DNA of 64,000 nt from Hyphomonadaceae bacterium (GTDB lineage: Bacteria; Pseudomonadota; Alphaproteobacteria; Caulobacterales; Aquidulcibacteraceae), in contig JAIELK010000002.1 in assembly GCA_019753175.1 (NCBI GenBank), positions 58,253-122,252 on the forward strand, in the 5' to 3' direction. Shown here piece after piece: positions 47,750 through 56,957 of this stretch (the first letter of the stretch is position 1; the number at the start of each line of letters is the position of its first letter). The position numbers and the translations under genes were made by a program. The notes under the pieces were generated by a model. It saw nothing but the letters and a program-made list of their open reading frames with translations. It ran no database searches and was not told the DNA's origin.

Positions 47750-48876
47750 GCTTCGGCGTTTACGTCCATTGGCCGTATTGCGCCGCGATCTGTCCGTACT
47801 GCGACTTCAATGTCTATCGCGCGCGCGGCGCCGACAATGCACCGCTGCTCGACGCCATCTGTGCCGACATCGCCGCGCACGCCGCGCGCTTAGGCAAGCG
47901 TGAGGCCGTAAGCGTGTTCTTCGGCGGCGGTACGCCGTCGCTGCTGCGCGGCGCGGAACTGGCGCGGATCATCGAGGCTGCAGACCGCGCCTTTGGCCTC
48001 GCCGCCGCTTGCGAGATCACGCTAGAGTGCAACCCCGAAGATGCGGCGTTGTTCGCCGAGCAGGCGGGCGCCGGGGTCAATCGCTTTTCCGTCGGCGCGC
48101 AGGCGTTCGACGATGCGGCGCTGAAAGCGCTTGGCCGCCGCCACGATGCGATCGCGGCGCTGCGCGCAGTAGACGTAGCTGCTGCGACCGGCGAGCGCGT
48201 GTCGCTCGATCTCATCTACGCGCGCGAAGGGCAGAGTATCGACGCGTGGCGCGTGGAGCTGCAACAGGCGCTGGCGTTGCCGGTCGAGCATGTCTCGCTT
48301 TACCAGCTCACCATCGAACCCGACACCGCATTCGCGCGCCGCGCCGCCCGCGGCCAGCTGATCACGCCGAGCAATGACGAGGCTGCCGCGTTCTACGAAG
48401 CGACCCTGGGCGTCTGCGACGCCGCTGGTTTTCCGGCCTACGAAATCTCCAATCATGCCCGCAGCGAAGCCGCGCGCTCGCGGCACAATCTCCTGTATTG
48501 GCGCAGCGAGGATTGGATCGGCGTCGGCCCCGGCGCGCATGGACGCGTCACGCACGACGGGGCCCGCATCGCCACCGAAGCGCAGCGCCGGCCGGCGGAC
48601 TACATCGACGCGGTGCGCGAATATGGGATTGGCTGGATCAGCGATGCGATCCTCAGCAATGAAGAGATCGCGGACGAAGCGTTGATGATGGGCTTGCGCA
48701 TCAGCGAAGGCGTGGAGGCGTCGCGCATCGCGGCGCTGCGCGGGCGGCCGTTGAATGCCGATGCGCTCGAATGGCTGGTGCGCGAAGGCTTGGCGACGCA
48801 TGCCGGCGGCCGCATCGCGCTCACCGCGCGAGGTCGCGTTCTCGCCAACAAGATCGCGGCGGAGCTGGTGAGTTAA
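47746..48876 (+). CDS. hemW: radical SAM haem chaperone HemW
   Basis: A 376-residue radical SAM protein. The [4Fe-4S] motif C-x3-C-x2-C is CAAICPYC near residue 10. [29 protein letters not shown] and the HLYQL-type SLYQLTIEP follow. A C-terminal HemW domain ends the protein. The cysteine pattern lacks the fourth cysteine of true HemN (C-x3-C-x2-C-x-C), so it fits a haem chaperone rather than coproporphyrinogen oxidase. It is coupled to rdgB. Confidence 0.94.
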   Translation: MSFGVYVHWPYCAAICPYCDFNVYRARGADNAPLLDAICADIAAHAARLGKREAVSVFFGGGTPSLLRGAELARIIEAADRAFGLAAACEITLECNPEDAALFAEQAGAGVNRFSVGAQAFDDAALKALGRRHDAIAALRAVDVAAATGERVSLDLIYAREGQSIDAWRVELQQALALPVEHVSLYQLTIEPDTAFARRAARGQLITPSNDEAAAFYEATLGVCDAAGFPAYEISNHARSEAARSRHNLLYWRSEDWIGVGPGAHGRVTHDGARIATEAQRRPADYIDAVREYGIGWISDAILSNEEIADEALMMGLRISEGVEASRIAALRGRPLNADALEWLVREGLATHAGGRIALTARGRVLANKIAAELVS

Positions 48877-48892
48877 CGCGGCCTCGTTGCTC

Positions 48893-50095
48893 TCAGTATA
48901 GCAAACACCGAGCCCGCTCTTGCGCCCACGCCGCTTCGTCCGGCGCGGCGAGCGCGTCGAGGTCGTCAGGCGCGGCGTTCGCATCATCGACCCATTGGCG
49001 CAGCAGCGGCGAGCCGTTGATCACGTCGATGGCGAGCTTGCCCAATTCATACTCGTACGGAAAATCGCGCCACAGCGGGTAGTCCGGATAGAGTTTCCGG
49101 ATTGCCTTGAACGCCAGCGCCTGCAGCCGCCAGGGTTTGAACGCGGCGTGATCGTAAGCAGGGCCTTCCGTATGAATCTGCACGCCGCTGCAAAGCTGCT
49201 TCGCATGTTTATGGAACGTCGGTTCGAACCAGCACTCGCGCAGGCGACACCCTTCAAGCCAATGGGGCGCCAGCGCCTGCATCTCGGCGATGACGCGCCG
49301 CGCCTCGATGTCGGGCGCGCCGAACAACTCCAGCGGACGCGTGGTGCCGCGGCCTTCTGACAGCGTCGTGCCTTCCAGCATCACCGTGCCGGCGTATGCG
49401 CGCGCCATCCACAGATTGGGCGCATTGGGCGAGGGGTTCACCCAGACGCGCTCGCCGAGCGGCCAGCCATGGCCGGGCGCTTCGTCGGGCTTGTAGCCCT
49501 CCATCTCGATCACGCGATACGCGACGTTGAGCTTGAAGCGTCTGATGAACCAATGCCCGAGTTCGCCGAGCGTGAGCCCGTGGCGCATCGGCATCGGGCC
49601 TGCACCGACAAAGCTCTTCCAGCCGCCGCGCAGCGTGAGGCCCTCGATCGGCCGGCCAGCCGGGTTGGGGCGATCGAGCACCCAGACTTCCTTGCCGTGC
49701 GCGGCCGCCGCTTCGAGCATGTAGAGCAGCGTGGTGATGAAGGTGTAGATGCGGCAGCCGAGGTCCTGCAGATCGATCAGCACGACATCGAACGTGCTGA
49801 GCATTTGCCCTGAAGGGCGCCGCACTTCGCCGTAGAGGCTAAACACTGGAATGCCGAGCTGCGGATCGTTGTAGTCGGCGCTCTCGATCATGTTGTCTTG
49901 CTTGTCGCCGCGCATGCCGTGCTGCGGCCCGAACGCCGCGGTGAGGCGAATGCCGCCGCAGGCGGCGAGCGCATCGAGCGAATGCGTCAAGTCCCCGGTG
50001 ACCGACGCCGGGTGCGCGACGAGCGCGATGCGTTTGCCCGCGAGCGGCGCGAGCAGGGCGGGATCGGCGATCAGCCGGTCAATGCCGAATCTCAT
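48893..50095 (-). CDS. DUF1343 / NamZ-like exo-beta-N-acetylmuramidase
   Basis: A 400-residue protein of the DUF1343 family, now known from Bacillus NamZ to be an exo-lytic N-acetylmuramidase (GH171). Family blocks visible are RIALVAHPASVTGD, FGPQHGMRGDKQDN, PVFSLYGEVRRPSGQML, IDLQDLGCRIYTFI, WVLDRPNPAGR and EGTTLSEGRGTTRPLELFGAP. Many homologues are exported, but no signal peptide is seen here, so a cytoplasmic peptidoglycan-recycling role is likelier. The ATG at 50095 overlaps the DOMON-like stop (ATGA). Confidence 0.9.
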   Translation of the reverse strand: MRFGIDRLIADPALLAPLAGKRIALVAHPASVTGDLTHSLDALAACGGIRLTAAFGPQHGMRGDKQDNMIESADYNDPQLGIPVFSLYGEVRRPSGQMLSTFDVVLIDLQDLGCRIYTFITTLLYMLEAAAAHGKEVWVLDRPNPAGRPIEGLTLRGGWKSFVGAGPMPMRHGLTLGELGHWFIRRFKLNVAYRVIEMEGYKPDEAPGHGWPLGERVWVNPSPNAPNLWMARAYAGTVMLEGTTLSEGRGTTRPLELFGAPDIEARRVIAEMQALAPHWLEGCRLRECWFEPTFHKHAKQLCSGVQIHTEGPAYDHAAFKPWRLQALAFKAIRKLYPDYPLWRDFPYEYELGKLAIDVINGSPLLRQWVDDANAAPDDLDALAAPDEAAWAQERARCLLY

Positions 50096-50625
50096 GCGCC
50101 TCCGGGTGCCGGAACTTCGAGTGCAAAGCAATCGTCGTGGTGGAAGTCCGGCGTGTCGCCGGGTGGGTGCGCCACGGCCCAGAACGACTTGGCGCCGTTC
50201 GCCGCTTCGATCACGGCGGAAAGCGCAATGCGCCAGGGCCCGGGCGGCACGTTCGCCGTCGCGGTCAGCTCATAACGAGCGGGCGTGCTGCGCGCCGTCA
50301 CGGTTGCGGACATTTCTTCGGCGCTGGCCATGCCGGCTCTGTAGGTCTCGAAGCGATACGCCGCCCATTGGCTCGACGGCGAAAAATTGAACTCGAGATA
50401 GCGTTGTTCGCCTGGCCGTTTGAAGAACGCCTCAAAGCAGGTGCGCTGCCAGAGATTGTCAACACGCGCTGGCGGCTGGCGGCTCGGCAACCGCAGGCCG
50501 GCGCTCGCTCCAACCGCGCGGTAGCGGATCTGCACGCCGTCGGGCCGAAGCCAGTCGATCTCTGCTTCGAGGGCGTGGATCAAAGATGATGGCGTTGATC
50601 GGTGATGGGCGAGTTGGACGCGCAT
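50092..50625 (-). CDS. DOMON-like domain protein
   Basis: A 177-residue beta-sandwich protein resembling the DOMON-like (CBM9-related) family: RPDGVQIRYRAVG, DNLWQRTCFEAFFKRPGEQRYLEFNFSPSSQWAAYRF and WALSAVIE-type strands (WRIALSAVIE). It has no signal peptide. Such domains bind sugars or haem in relatives. Its tight coupling to the NamZ-like gene suggests a cell-wall sugar connection, which is inference. It starts at ATG 50625, divergent from the secreted three-repeat gene. Confidence 0.82.
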   Translation of the reverse strand: MRVQLAHHRSTPSSLIHALEAEIDWLRPDGVQIRYRAVGASAGLRLPSRQPPARVDNLWQRTCFEAFFKRPGEQRYLEFNFSPSSQWAAYRFETYRAGMASAEEMSATVTARSTPARYELTATANVPPGPWRIALSAVIEAANGAKSFWAVAHPPGDTPDFHHDDCFALEVPAPGGA

Positions 50626-50778
50626 ACCGCACTGGATACCGCACCGTGAAACCGTTGGGAACGTGATCTTTGACGGCGCACAAGGTGGCTGCGCTGACGG
50701 TCACATTATCCAAGTAGACGAAACCACGGGACCTGATACCACTGGCGCGGCAAGGGACGTTACGCTGGAGATGTTCGC

Positions 50779-51696
50779 ATGCGGTTTAGAGAGATTTCCG
50801 TCGCGCTTGCACTCGCCGCTGCATCGATTGGCGCCGCCGCCGCACAGCCCGTTGTCCAGGTGCGATCAGAAACCACGCAACAACCGGCCCCGCATCCGAT
50901 GGCGGTGGTATCGGACTTCGGCCTGCCCGCCGGTGCGCGCGTGCTCAGCGGCGGTGCGCGTGCGAATTGGACTGGCGCCGGGAGCTTGCTGTTCGAATCG
51001 CGGTGGAGTTTCAGCGACGGCCGTACGCAATGGGTTGCGCAGTCGAAGGATCACTTGGTCTCAGACCCGGCTACCGTCACCTCGTACATGTTGTACATCG
51101 TTGATCCTCAGCAGCTCTACCAAGTGCAGCCGTTCTTCTCACAACCCAGCGCGGCGAGTAACTTCCCGACAGCGCGCGCCTCGGTGCCGGCGGGCTGGGT
51201 GCTCACCGGCGGCGGCTGCAGCGTTGATTGGCGTAGCGCGGGGCCAAGCGCTCCCGGCAGCCTTCTCACCGGCTCCTACCCGGAGGTGAATGCCAACAAT
51301 ACGGCCGACACCTGGATCTGCTCGGCGAGAGAGCATGGCGCCGCTAACCCGGCGACGATTACGGCCGTCGCGATGGGCATTCGGCCAAATCCGAATGCCG
51401 CCGCGCCTCCCCGCATGCCTGTCATGTGCGTCGCGACCGCAGTCAGCGCCGTTGCAGCGCACCCGATGGCCCAGGCGGGCAATTGCGCCGCCGCATCTGG
51501 TGGTCAGATCACCGGTGGAGGCGCTATGGCTGGCAGACAATTGGTCTGGTGGAGGCGTCCGCAGCTCCAGTTGCTCAGCGCCACTTATCCGTGGATCGTC
51601 AACGGCGCCGTTCAGGGCTGGGAAGCGCGCTCCAAAGACCACGTCTATTCGAGCCCCGGCAACGTGACCGCCTACGCGATTTCCGTCGTGTTCTGA
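50779..51696 (+). CDS. secreted three-repeat protein, function unknown
   Basis: A 305-residue exported protein (signal ending GAAAA-Q, about residue 22) with no family I can name. It contains three diverged repeats of about 80 residues. Each has a glycine-rich strand (VLSGGARANW, VLTGGGCSVDW, QITGGGAMAG), a W-x-A/C-x-S-K-D-H segment (WVAQSKDH, WICSAREH, WEARSKDH) and an A-x-V-T-A/S-Y-x-x strand (TVTSYMLYIV, TITAVAMGI, NVTAYAISVVF). Four cysteines cluster in the middle and third repeats. It is isolated, with a stable hairpin after its stop. Confidence 0.75.
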   Translation: MRFREISVALALAAASIGAAAAQPVVQVRSETTQQPAPHPMAVVSDFGLPAGARVLSGGARANWTGAGSLLFESRWSFSDGRTQWVAQSKDHLVSDPATVTSYMLYIVDPQQLYQVQPFFSQPSAASNFPTARASVPAGWVLTGGGCSVDWRSAGPSAPGSLLTGSYPEVNANNTADTWICSAREHGAANPATITAVAMGIRPNPNAAAPPRMPVMCVATAVSAVAAHPMAQAGNCAAASGGQITGGGAMAGRQLVWWRRPQLQLLSATYPWIVNGAVQGWEARSKDHVYSSPGNVTAYAISVVF

Positions 51697-51703
51697 TCGG
51701 AGC

Positions 51704-51725
51704 GGGAGCGCGCTTGCGCGCTCCC
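51704..51725. terminator. hairpin between the three-repeat gene and holA
   Basis: GGGAGCGCGC (51704-51713) and GCGCGCTCCC (51716-51725) form a perfect 10-bp inverted repeat with almost no loop, reaching into the holA stop. It lies between convergent genes and could end transcription both ways; no T-run. Confidence 0.55.
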
Positions 51726-52753
51726 TAACCCGCCACGAGCTTGGCCACGCTGCGATACGCGTCGGCGGCGATCAGCTCCTGCGGCGCGCCCGCGGTTTTC
51801 GAGCGCAGCTCCGCCGCCCACAGCAAATCATAGGCGGCGGCGAGTTTCTTCGCCGTCCACAGCCGCGCTTGTGCAGCGACCGCGTCGCGCTCTTTCCAGA
51901 ACACCGGCGGCCGCAGCTTGGCGACCGCATCGCTCGCGCTCGCGCCGGCGTCGATCAGCGCGCGCGCCTCGCGCAATTGATGCATGCGGCGGAGGAGTGC
52001 ACGCAGCGCCGAAACGCCGGAGAGCGCGTCGATGCGCGCCAGCGCTTCGACGGCGTCGGCCGCTCGCCCTTGCGCGGCGGCGAGGCTCGCGGCGTCGAGC
52101 GCGCTTTCGTTCTGCGAAACAAGCAGCGACTCAAGGTCGGCGGCGGTGAGCGGCCGATCGAGGTTGTGCGCGAACAGCCCCAATTTCTCGATTTCCTGGC
52201 GCGCCAGGCCGCGATCGTTCGGCAAGGCCGCGAGAAACACCTCTTCTGCATCAGGTGCGAACGCGATCTTCAGTTCGTTCGCCAGCGCGCGCGCGAACTG
52301 CGCACGCTCGGCCTCTGTCTCGTCATAGAAAGCAACGGCGGCGGCGTTCGTGGCCGCGCTGAATGCTTTCACCAGCTCCGCCGACGATCCAAGGTCGCCA
52401 GCCTCGACGATCAGATAGCCGCCGGCCTCGCCGCGTTCGACGCTTTCGAGCGCGCCGAGAATGGCGGTGTCGGCGCTCTTTCCGTTGATGCGCGCCCATA
52501 CAATCGCCGGCCCGCCGAGCAGAGACTGCGCCGCTAACGCATCGGCGAGCCGCGCGCCATCGCGCTTGATGTCGTCTTCGCCGAGCTTGGTGGTGGCGTA
52601 GGGATCGTCAGATTTGCCGAGGGCCCAGGCCGCCAGGCGCTGTGCGGCTTCGTGCACGAAGCTCTCGTTCGGTCCGTGCAGCAGCACGGCGCGCACGTTC
52701 TTGTCGGGTTTGTCGAGAAAGCGCCGAACGCCGGCGCCGGTGATTTTCGTCAC
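51725..52753 (-). CDS. holA: DNA polymerase III delta subunit
   Basis: A 342-residue clamp-loader subunit that opens the beta clamp. The N-terminal AAA-like region (VRAVLLHGPNESFVHEAAQRL) lacks a functional P-loop, as expected for delta. IVEAGDLGSSAELVKAF and LPNDRGLARQEIEKLGLFA are typical, followed by the C-terminal collar helices. It starts at ATG 52753, coupled to the lptE stop. The unit reads DUF3576-leuS-lptE-holA leftward. Confidence 0.93.
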   Translation of the reverse strand: MTKITGAGVRRFLDKPDKNVRAVLLHGPNESFVHEAAQRLAAWALGKSDDPYATTKLGEDDIKRDGARLADALAAQSLLGGPAIVWARINGKSADTAILGALESVERGEAGGYLIVEAGDLGSSAELVKAFSAATNAAAVAFYDETEAERAQFARALANELKIAFAPDAEEVFLAALPNDRGLARQEIEKLGLFAHNLDRPLTAADLESLLVSQNESALDAASLAAAQGRAADAVEALARIDALSGVSALRALLRRMHQLREARALIDAGASASDAVAKLRPPVFWKERDAVAAQARLWTAKKLAAAYDLLWAAELRSKTAGAPQELIAADAYRSVAKLVAG

Positions 52754-53241
52754 TGCGCCGCGCCGCGCGCGCGCGACTGGGCCATGCGTAACGCCAGCTC
52801 GGCGCGAAACCGCTGCGCCAGCGTTTCGGCTGCGCGCTCACGCGCATCGTCCTGCGCGGCGATCTCGCCGAACGCCGCCTGCGGGATGTCGTAGTTTGCA
52901 ACGGAGGTCAGCGCGCCGCGCATCGCCGGCGCGTTTGGCGGCGTCAGGATGTAGTTGGCGGTGAGGCGGATCTCGGCGCGGGTCGCCGTTTCGTCGCGGC
53001 GGATGCCGAGCCGCACGACCTGCTCCGACAGCGTTACCTGAAGCGACGATGCCGCGCCTCCGCCGGCCTCCACCGCCAAGAGGCGGGTCAGTTCCGTACG
53101 CAGGACGTGACCCGCCTTGCCGTCGATTTCGTTCACCTCGACCGGCCCGATCGCGGCGCCGCCGCCCGGCGGCGCATACATGGGCTGGAAGCCGCAGGCG
53201 GCGAGGAAGACCAGGGAAAGGCCGGCAATCAATGCGCGCAT
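52750..53241 (-). CDS. lptE: LPS assembly lipoprotein LptE
   Basis: A 163-residue outer-membrane lipoprotein that plugs the LptD barrel. The signal and lipobox are LVFLAACGFQPMY (Cys16), with the GF(R/Q)P(L/M)Y motif diagnostic of the family. RTELTRLL, a long strand pair (RLGIRRDETATRAEIRLTANY) and the AEDDARERA-like helix (AQDDARERAAETLAQRF) follow. The ATG at 53241 fits the lipobox distance. leuS upstream and holA downstream are the usual alphaproteobacterial neighbours. Confidence 0.92.
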   Translation of the reverse strand: MRALIAGLSLVFLAACGFQPMYAPPGGGAAIGPVEVNEIDGKAGHVLRTELTRLLAVEAGGGAASSLQVTLSEQVVRLGIRRDETATRAEIRLTANYILTPPNAPAMRGALTSVANYDIPQAAFGEIAAQDDARERAAETLAQRFRAELALRMAQSRARGAAQ

Positions 53242-53272
53242 GCTACCCCTCGCCCACAAATCGTGTGCCTCG

Positions 53273-53362
53273 GACCCCCTCCTTACCTCCCCCTTTCAGG
53301 GGGAGGAAGAGGTAGCGCTCACCTCGCTCCTCCCCCTGAAAGGGGGAGGCTGGGAGGGGGTC
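53273..53362. repeat. 90-bp palindromic element, copy 2 (intergenic lptE/leuS)
   Basis: Same termini (GACCCCCTCC / GGGAGGGGGTC) and two perfect hairpins, CCTCCCCCTTTCAGGGGGAGG and CCTCCCCCTGAAAGGGGGAGG. It fills most of the 131-base leuS-lptE gap and ends 11 bases before the leuS stop codon. It could also shape termination or mRNA stability in the operon. Confidence 0.9.
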
Positions 53363-53372
53363 GCGATCACGA

Positions 53373-56171
53373 TCAGTTCGCCACGATATTCACGATCCTG
53401 TCCGGGACCACAATCACCTTGCGGACAGTTTGCCCAGCCAGAAACTGCGCGACCGCGGGATTGGCCAGCGCCAGCGCGCGCACGTCGGCCTCTGCCGCGC
53501 CGACCGCCGCCTCGATCTCGCCGCGGCGCTTGCCGTTCACCTGGATCGGGAGCGTGACGGTTGTCCGCGCCGCCAGCTTGGGATCCGCCTCCGGCCAAGG
53601 CGCGGTGGCGACAAAGGGCAGGAACCCCAGCCGCTCCCAGCATTGCTCAGCCAGGTGCGGCATGAACGGCGCGATCAGCTGCGTCAGGATGCGCAGCGCT
53701 TCGCCGCGCGCGAACAGGCTGCCGCTGTCTTCGCTCTTCAGCTTGGCGATGGCGTTGACCAGCTCGTAGCAGCGCGCCACCGCGACGTTGAAGCGGAAGT
53801 GCTCGATGTCCTCGGTGACCGATTGGATGGCGCGATGCGCGAGCTGGCGCAGCGCGTGCGCCTCCGGTTCCATCGCCGGCGCGTGCTCGCTGGGTTTGGG
53901 CGCAGCGTGGCCGTAGCCGTCGACCAGCGACCAAACCCGCTGCACGAAGTTCCACGCGCCTTTGACGCCGGCGGCCGTCCATTCCACATCGCGCTCAGGC
54001 GGGGAGTCACTCAGCACAAACCAGCGCGCGACATCGGCACCGTAGTCTTGAACGAACGCGTCGAGGTCGACGACGTTCTTTTTGGACTTCGACATTTTTT
54101 CGATGGGGCCAGTGAGATAGACGCTCCCGGGAAATTCTTGCGACAGAGTTTCACGCTGTTCAGGCAAGACCCAGCCTCCCATGTGCACGATTTGGCCAAT
54201 GGGTCCCGCCGGATTTTCAAACATTAGCTGCACGACTGCGCCGATTGGCTTGTCGAGTGCTTCACCAACGCTCTTACAAATGGCGTTGACGAAGCCACCG
54301 GTGTCAACGGGCTCCACTTGCCGATAAACTTCATGCACTACCATGCCCTGCGTGAACAGCGAGGCGAAGGGTTCGCCGTTGTTGGTGTTCATCTGCAGCA
54401 GCCCGCAATCGCGCATCGCGCGGGTGAAGAAGCGCGCATAGAGCAGGTGCAGCACCGCGTGCTCGACGCCGCCGACATATTGATCCACCGGCAGCCAATA
54501 ATTGGCGAGCTTGGGGTCGAACGGCGCGTTTTCGTTTTTCGGATCGGTGAAGCGGGCGAAATACCAGCTTGAATCCACGAAGGTGTCGAGCGTGTCGGTC
54601 TCGCGCTCGGCCTTGCCGCCGCACGTTGGGCAGCTCACATGCTTCCAGGTCGGATGATGCGCGAGCGGATTGCCCGGCTTGTCGAAGGTCGCGTCGTCCG
54701 GCAGCGTGATCGGCAGTTGATCTTCTGGCGCCGGCACAACGCCGCATTTGCCGCAATGGATCGCCGGAATCGGGCAACCCCAATAACGCTGGCGTGAGAC
54801 GCCCCAATCGCGCAGCCGCCATTGCGTCGTCGCTTCGCCCTTTTCCAGCTTCACCAGTTCTTCGATGGCGCGTTTGATCGCGTCCTTGGTGGAGAGGCCG
54901 TCGAGGAAGCGCGAATTGTAGATTACGCCATCGTCGACGAAGGCCTCATCCGTGATCGTGTGCGTGGCCGCATCGGCCCCGGGCGGCAGCACCACCGGCT
55001 TGAACGGCAAGTTGTATTTGTTGGCGAAGTCGAGATCGCGCTGATCGCCGGCGGGCGAGCCGAAGATCGCGCCCGTGCCGTAAGTGGAAAGCACGAAGTT
55101 CGCGCCCCACACCGGCAGAATCCAATCGGGATCGAAGGGGTGGCGCACGCGCACGCCAAGATCGACGCCGAATTTTTCGGCTTTCTCGATGTCGGCTTCG
55201 CTGGTGCCGAGGCGCGCGCAATCCTCGATGAACTTTGCCACCGCTGGATTGTGTTCGGCGATGGCCTTGGTCAGCGGATGATCGGGCGCCAGCGCCAGGA
55301 AACTCGCGCCGAACAGCGTGTCGGGGCGTGTGGTGTAGACTTCGATGGCGCCAGGGAGCGGACCCCCTCCCAGCCTCCCCCTTGCAGGGGGAGGAGTCCC
55401 GGTGGCGCTTTTCGATTCCTCCCCCTGGAAGGGGGAGGATAGGAGGGGGTCTTGTACAATATCCCACCAAATTTTCGCGCCCTGACTCTTGCCAATCCAG
55501 TTCGACTGCATCAGCCGCACTTTTTCAGGCCAGCGAGCCAGTCCTGCGATGGCCTCCAAAAGATCGTCGGCGTACGCCGTGACGCGGAACATCCATTGCT
55601 CCAGCTCGCGCGTCTCCACTGGCGCGCCGGAGCGCCAGCCCTTGCCATCGACCACTTGCTCGTTGGCGAGCACGGTGTTGTCGACCGGGTCCCAATTCAC
55701 CTTCTGCTTCTTGCGATAGACGAGGCCCTTCTTCCAGAAGGCCAGGAACATCGCTTGCTGGTGCTTGTAGTAAGCCGGGTCGCAGGTGGCGATTTCGCGC
55801 GACCAATCGATGGCGAGGCCCAGCAATTTGAGCTGCTCGCGCATGGCGGCGATGTTGTCGTTGGTCCAGCCCTTGGGGTGGATGCCGCGCTCCATGGCGG
55901 CGTTCTCCGCCGGCAGTCCGAACGCGTCCCAGCCCATCGGGTGCAGCACGTTGTAGCCGTTGGCGCGCCGGAAGCGGGCGATCACGTCGCCCATGGTGTA
56001 GTTGCGCGAGTGGCCGACATGGATGCGCCCCGACGGGTAGGGGAACATTTCCAGGATGTAGGCCTTGGGTCTGTCCTGCGCTTCTTCAGGCGAGAGCGCG
56101 CGGTCGACGCCGGCTGCAGCCCAGCGTTCGCGCCACTTCGGTTCGACGTCACGGTGATTGTAGCGGGACAT
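53373..56171 (-). CDS. leuS: leucine-tRNA ligase, carrying an in-frame palindromic-repeat insert
   Basis: A 932-residue class I synthetase. The HIGH motif reads HVGH (in [15 protein letters not shown] near residue 50) and KMSKS is intact (KMSKSKKNV, near 655). The CP1 editing domain includes TTRPDTLFG with the threonine-rich editing site, and the zinc domain has CGKCGVVP and CPTCGG. The family usually has 860-880 residues. Residues 241-270 are encoded by a 91-bp repeat copy just before [13 protein letters not shown], at the entry to the editing domain. It is co-transcribed with DUF3576 upstream. Confidence 0.97.
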   Translation of the reverse strand: MSRYNHRDVEPKWRERWAAAGVDRALSPEEAQDRPKAYILEMFPYPSGRIHVGHSRNYTMGDVIARFRRANGYNVLHPMGWDAFGLPAENAAMERGIHPKGWTNDNIAAMREQLKLLGLAIDWSREIATCDPAYYKHQQAMFLAFWKKGLVYRKKQKVNWDPVDNTVLANEQVVDGKGWRSGAPVETRELEQWMFRVTAYADDLLEAIAGLARWPEKVRLMQSNWIGKSQGAKIWWDIVQDPLLSSPFQGEESKSATGTPPPARGRLGGGPLPGAIEVYTTRPDTLFGASFLALAPDHPLTKAIAEHNPAVAKFIEDCARLGTSEADIEKAEKFGVDLGVRVRHPFDPDWILPVWGANFVLSTYGTGAIFGSPAGDQRDLDFANKYNLPFKPVVLPPGADAATHTITDEAFVDDGVIYNSRFLDGLSTKDAIKRAIEELVKLEKGEATTQWRLRDWGVSRQRYWGCPIPAIHCGKCGVVPAPEDQLPITLPDDATFDKPGNPLAHHPTWKHVSCPTCGGKAERETDTLDTFVDSSWYFARFTDPKNENAPFDPKLANYWLPVDQYVGGVEHAVLHLLYARFFTRAMRDCGLLQMNTNNGEPFASLFTQGMVVHEVYRQVEPVDTGGFVNAICKSVGEALDKPIGAVVQLMFENPAGPIGQIVHMGGWVLPEQRETLSQEFPGSVYLTGPIEKMSKSKKNVVDLDAFVQDYGADVARWFVLSDSPPERDVEWTAAGVKGAWNFVQRVWSLVDGYGHAAPKPSEHAPAMEPEAHALRQLAHRAIQSVTEDIEHFRFNVAVARCYELVNAIAKLKSEDSGSLFARGEALRILTQLIAPFMPHLAEQCWERLGFLPFVATAPWPEADPKLAARTTVTLPIQVNGKRRGEIEAAVGAAEADVRALALANPAVAQFLAGQTVRKVIVVPDRIVNIVAN
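55361..55451. repeat. 91-bp palindromic element, copy 3 (in frame within leuS)
   Basis: Termini GACCCCCTCCC / GGAGGGGGTC and hairpins CTCCCCCTTGCAGGGGGAG and CCTCCCCCTGGAAGGGGGAGG. It is read on the minus strand as LeuS residues 241-270. The peptide begins [11 protein letters not shown], alignable in the same frame with [11 protein letters not shown] of the mnmE copy. Confidence 0.9.
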
Positions 56172-56227
56172 GGTGGTTCTGAGCGCTCTTAATGGCGCTC
56201 TTGGTGGCTACAAAAGCGCCGTCTTGT

Positions 56228-56692
56228 CTAGTCGCGGACGGTGCGAAGACGAAGCTGACGCGCGCGCGTCAGGATCGAGTTCTCGATTTGGATTTCGGTT
56301 TCGGGGTCCACGCTCGCGTCCGCCCAAGCGCCGTTGACTTGCTGCTGGCGGAAGATCGAAACGTTCAGCGCGTCGGCGCGGAGCCGGGTGTCGAGGATGT
56401 AGACCGTCGCCTTGAAGCGTTCGTTTGGCGTCGTCGGATCGGAGTACCAATCCGTGATGATGACGCCGCCGAAAGGATCGGCAGAGGCTAGGGGCATGAA
56501 GTTCAACGTGTCGAGCGATGCGCGCCAGAGATAGGAATTCACGCCAATGCCGGCTTCGACATCGCCGCCGAACATGCGGTCATTGTCGTTGGCGTCGGCG
56601 TCGCCGCCCCCAAACATTGAACAAGCTGACAGCATCAGGGCCGCCACCACACACAGTGCGCCCCTCATGAGCGTACGGCCAGCCTGCCTCAT
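56228..56692 (-). CDS. DUF3576 lipoprotein
   Basis: A 154-residue lipoprotein with lipobox LSAC (Cys24) and then the DUF3576 core. The core includes GVNSYLWRASLDTLNFMPLASADPFGGVIITDWYS, ERFKATVYILDTRLRADALNVSIFRQ and a terminal helix with IENSILTRARQLR. The family is widespread in alphaproteobacteria, almost always just upstream of leuS-lptE, suggesting a link to envelope assembly. A second in-frame ATG at 56668 would still leave a full signal peptide and is an alternative start. Confidence 0.9.
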   Translation of the reverse strand: MRQAGRTLMRGALCVVAALMLSACSMFGGGDADANDNDRMFGGDVEAGIGVNSYLWRASLDTLNFMPLASADPFGGVIITDWYSDPTTPNERFKATVYILDTRLRADALNVSIFRQQQVNGAWADASVDPETEIQIENSILTRARQLRLRTVRD

Positions 56693-56813
56693 CCACTTCC
56701 CTCCGGTTCAAAAACGACGGCGGCCGCTTTTTCGAAGCGGCGGCACGCCCATATATCATGGGCTGTGCGCCGGGCCAGGGGGCGGCTGCGTCAGGCCCCC
56801 GCATTCGGTGCGC

Positions 56814-56821
56814 ATGGTTAA
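56814..56821 (-). promoter_or_regulatory. TTAACCAT motif in the DUF3576/ntrZ intergenic region
   Basis: TTAACCAT on the minus strand, about 122 bases upstream of the DUF3576 start and 137 bases upstream of the ntrZ start. The surrounding 56820-56880 region is unusually A/T-rich for this genome. It could be a CtrA-type half site; chance occurrence is not excluded. Confidence 0.3.
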
Positions 56822-56957
56822 CAAAAGAAAAATCGGTGCGCGCGCCGCTTTTTTGACGAAATATTCGCCCCGCGTGTGACTATGATCTCACAGCAAAAGG
56901 GCGGCGATTCAGGTATGGTCCTTGTTCGCGTGGTGCGAGCCCTCTGGGGGTAAAGTC

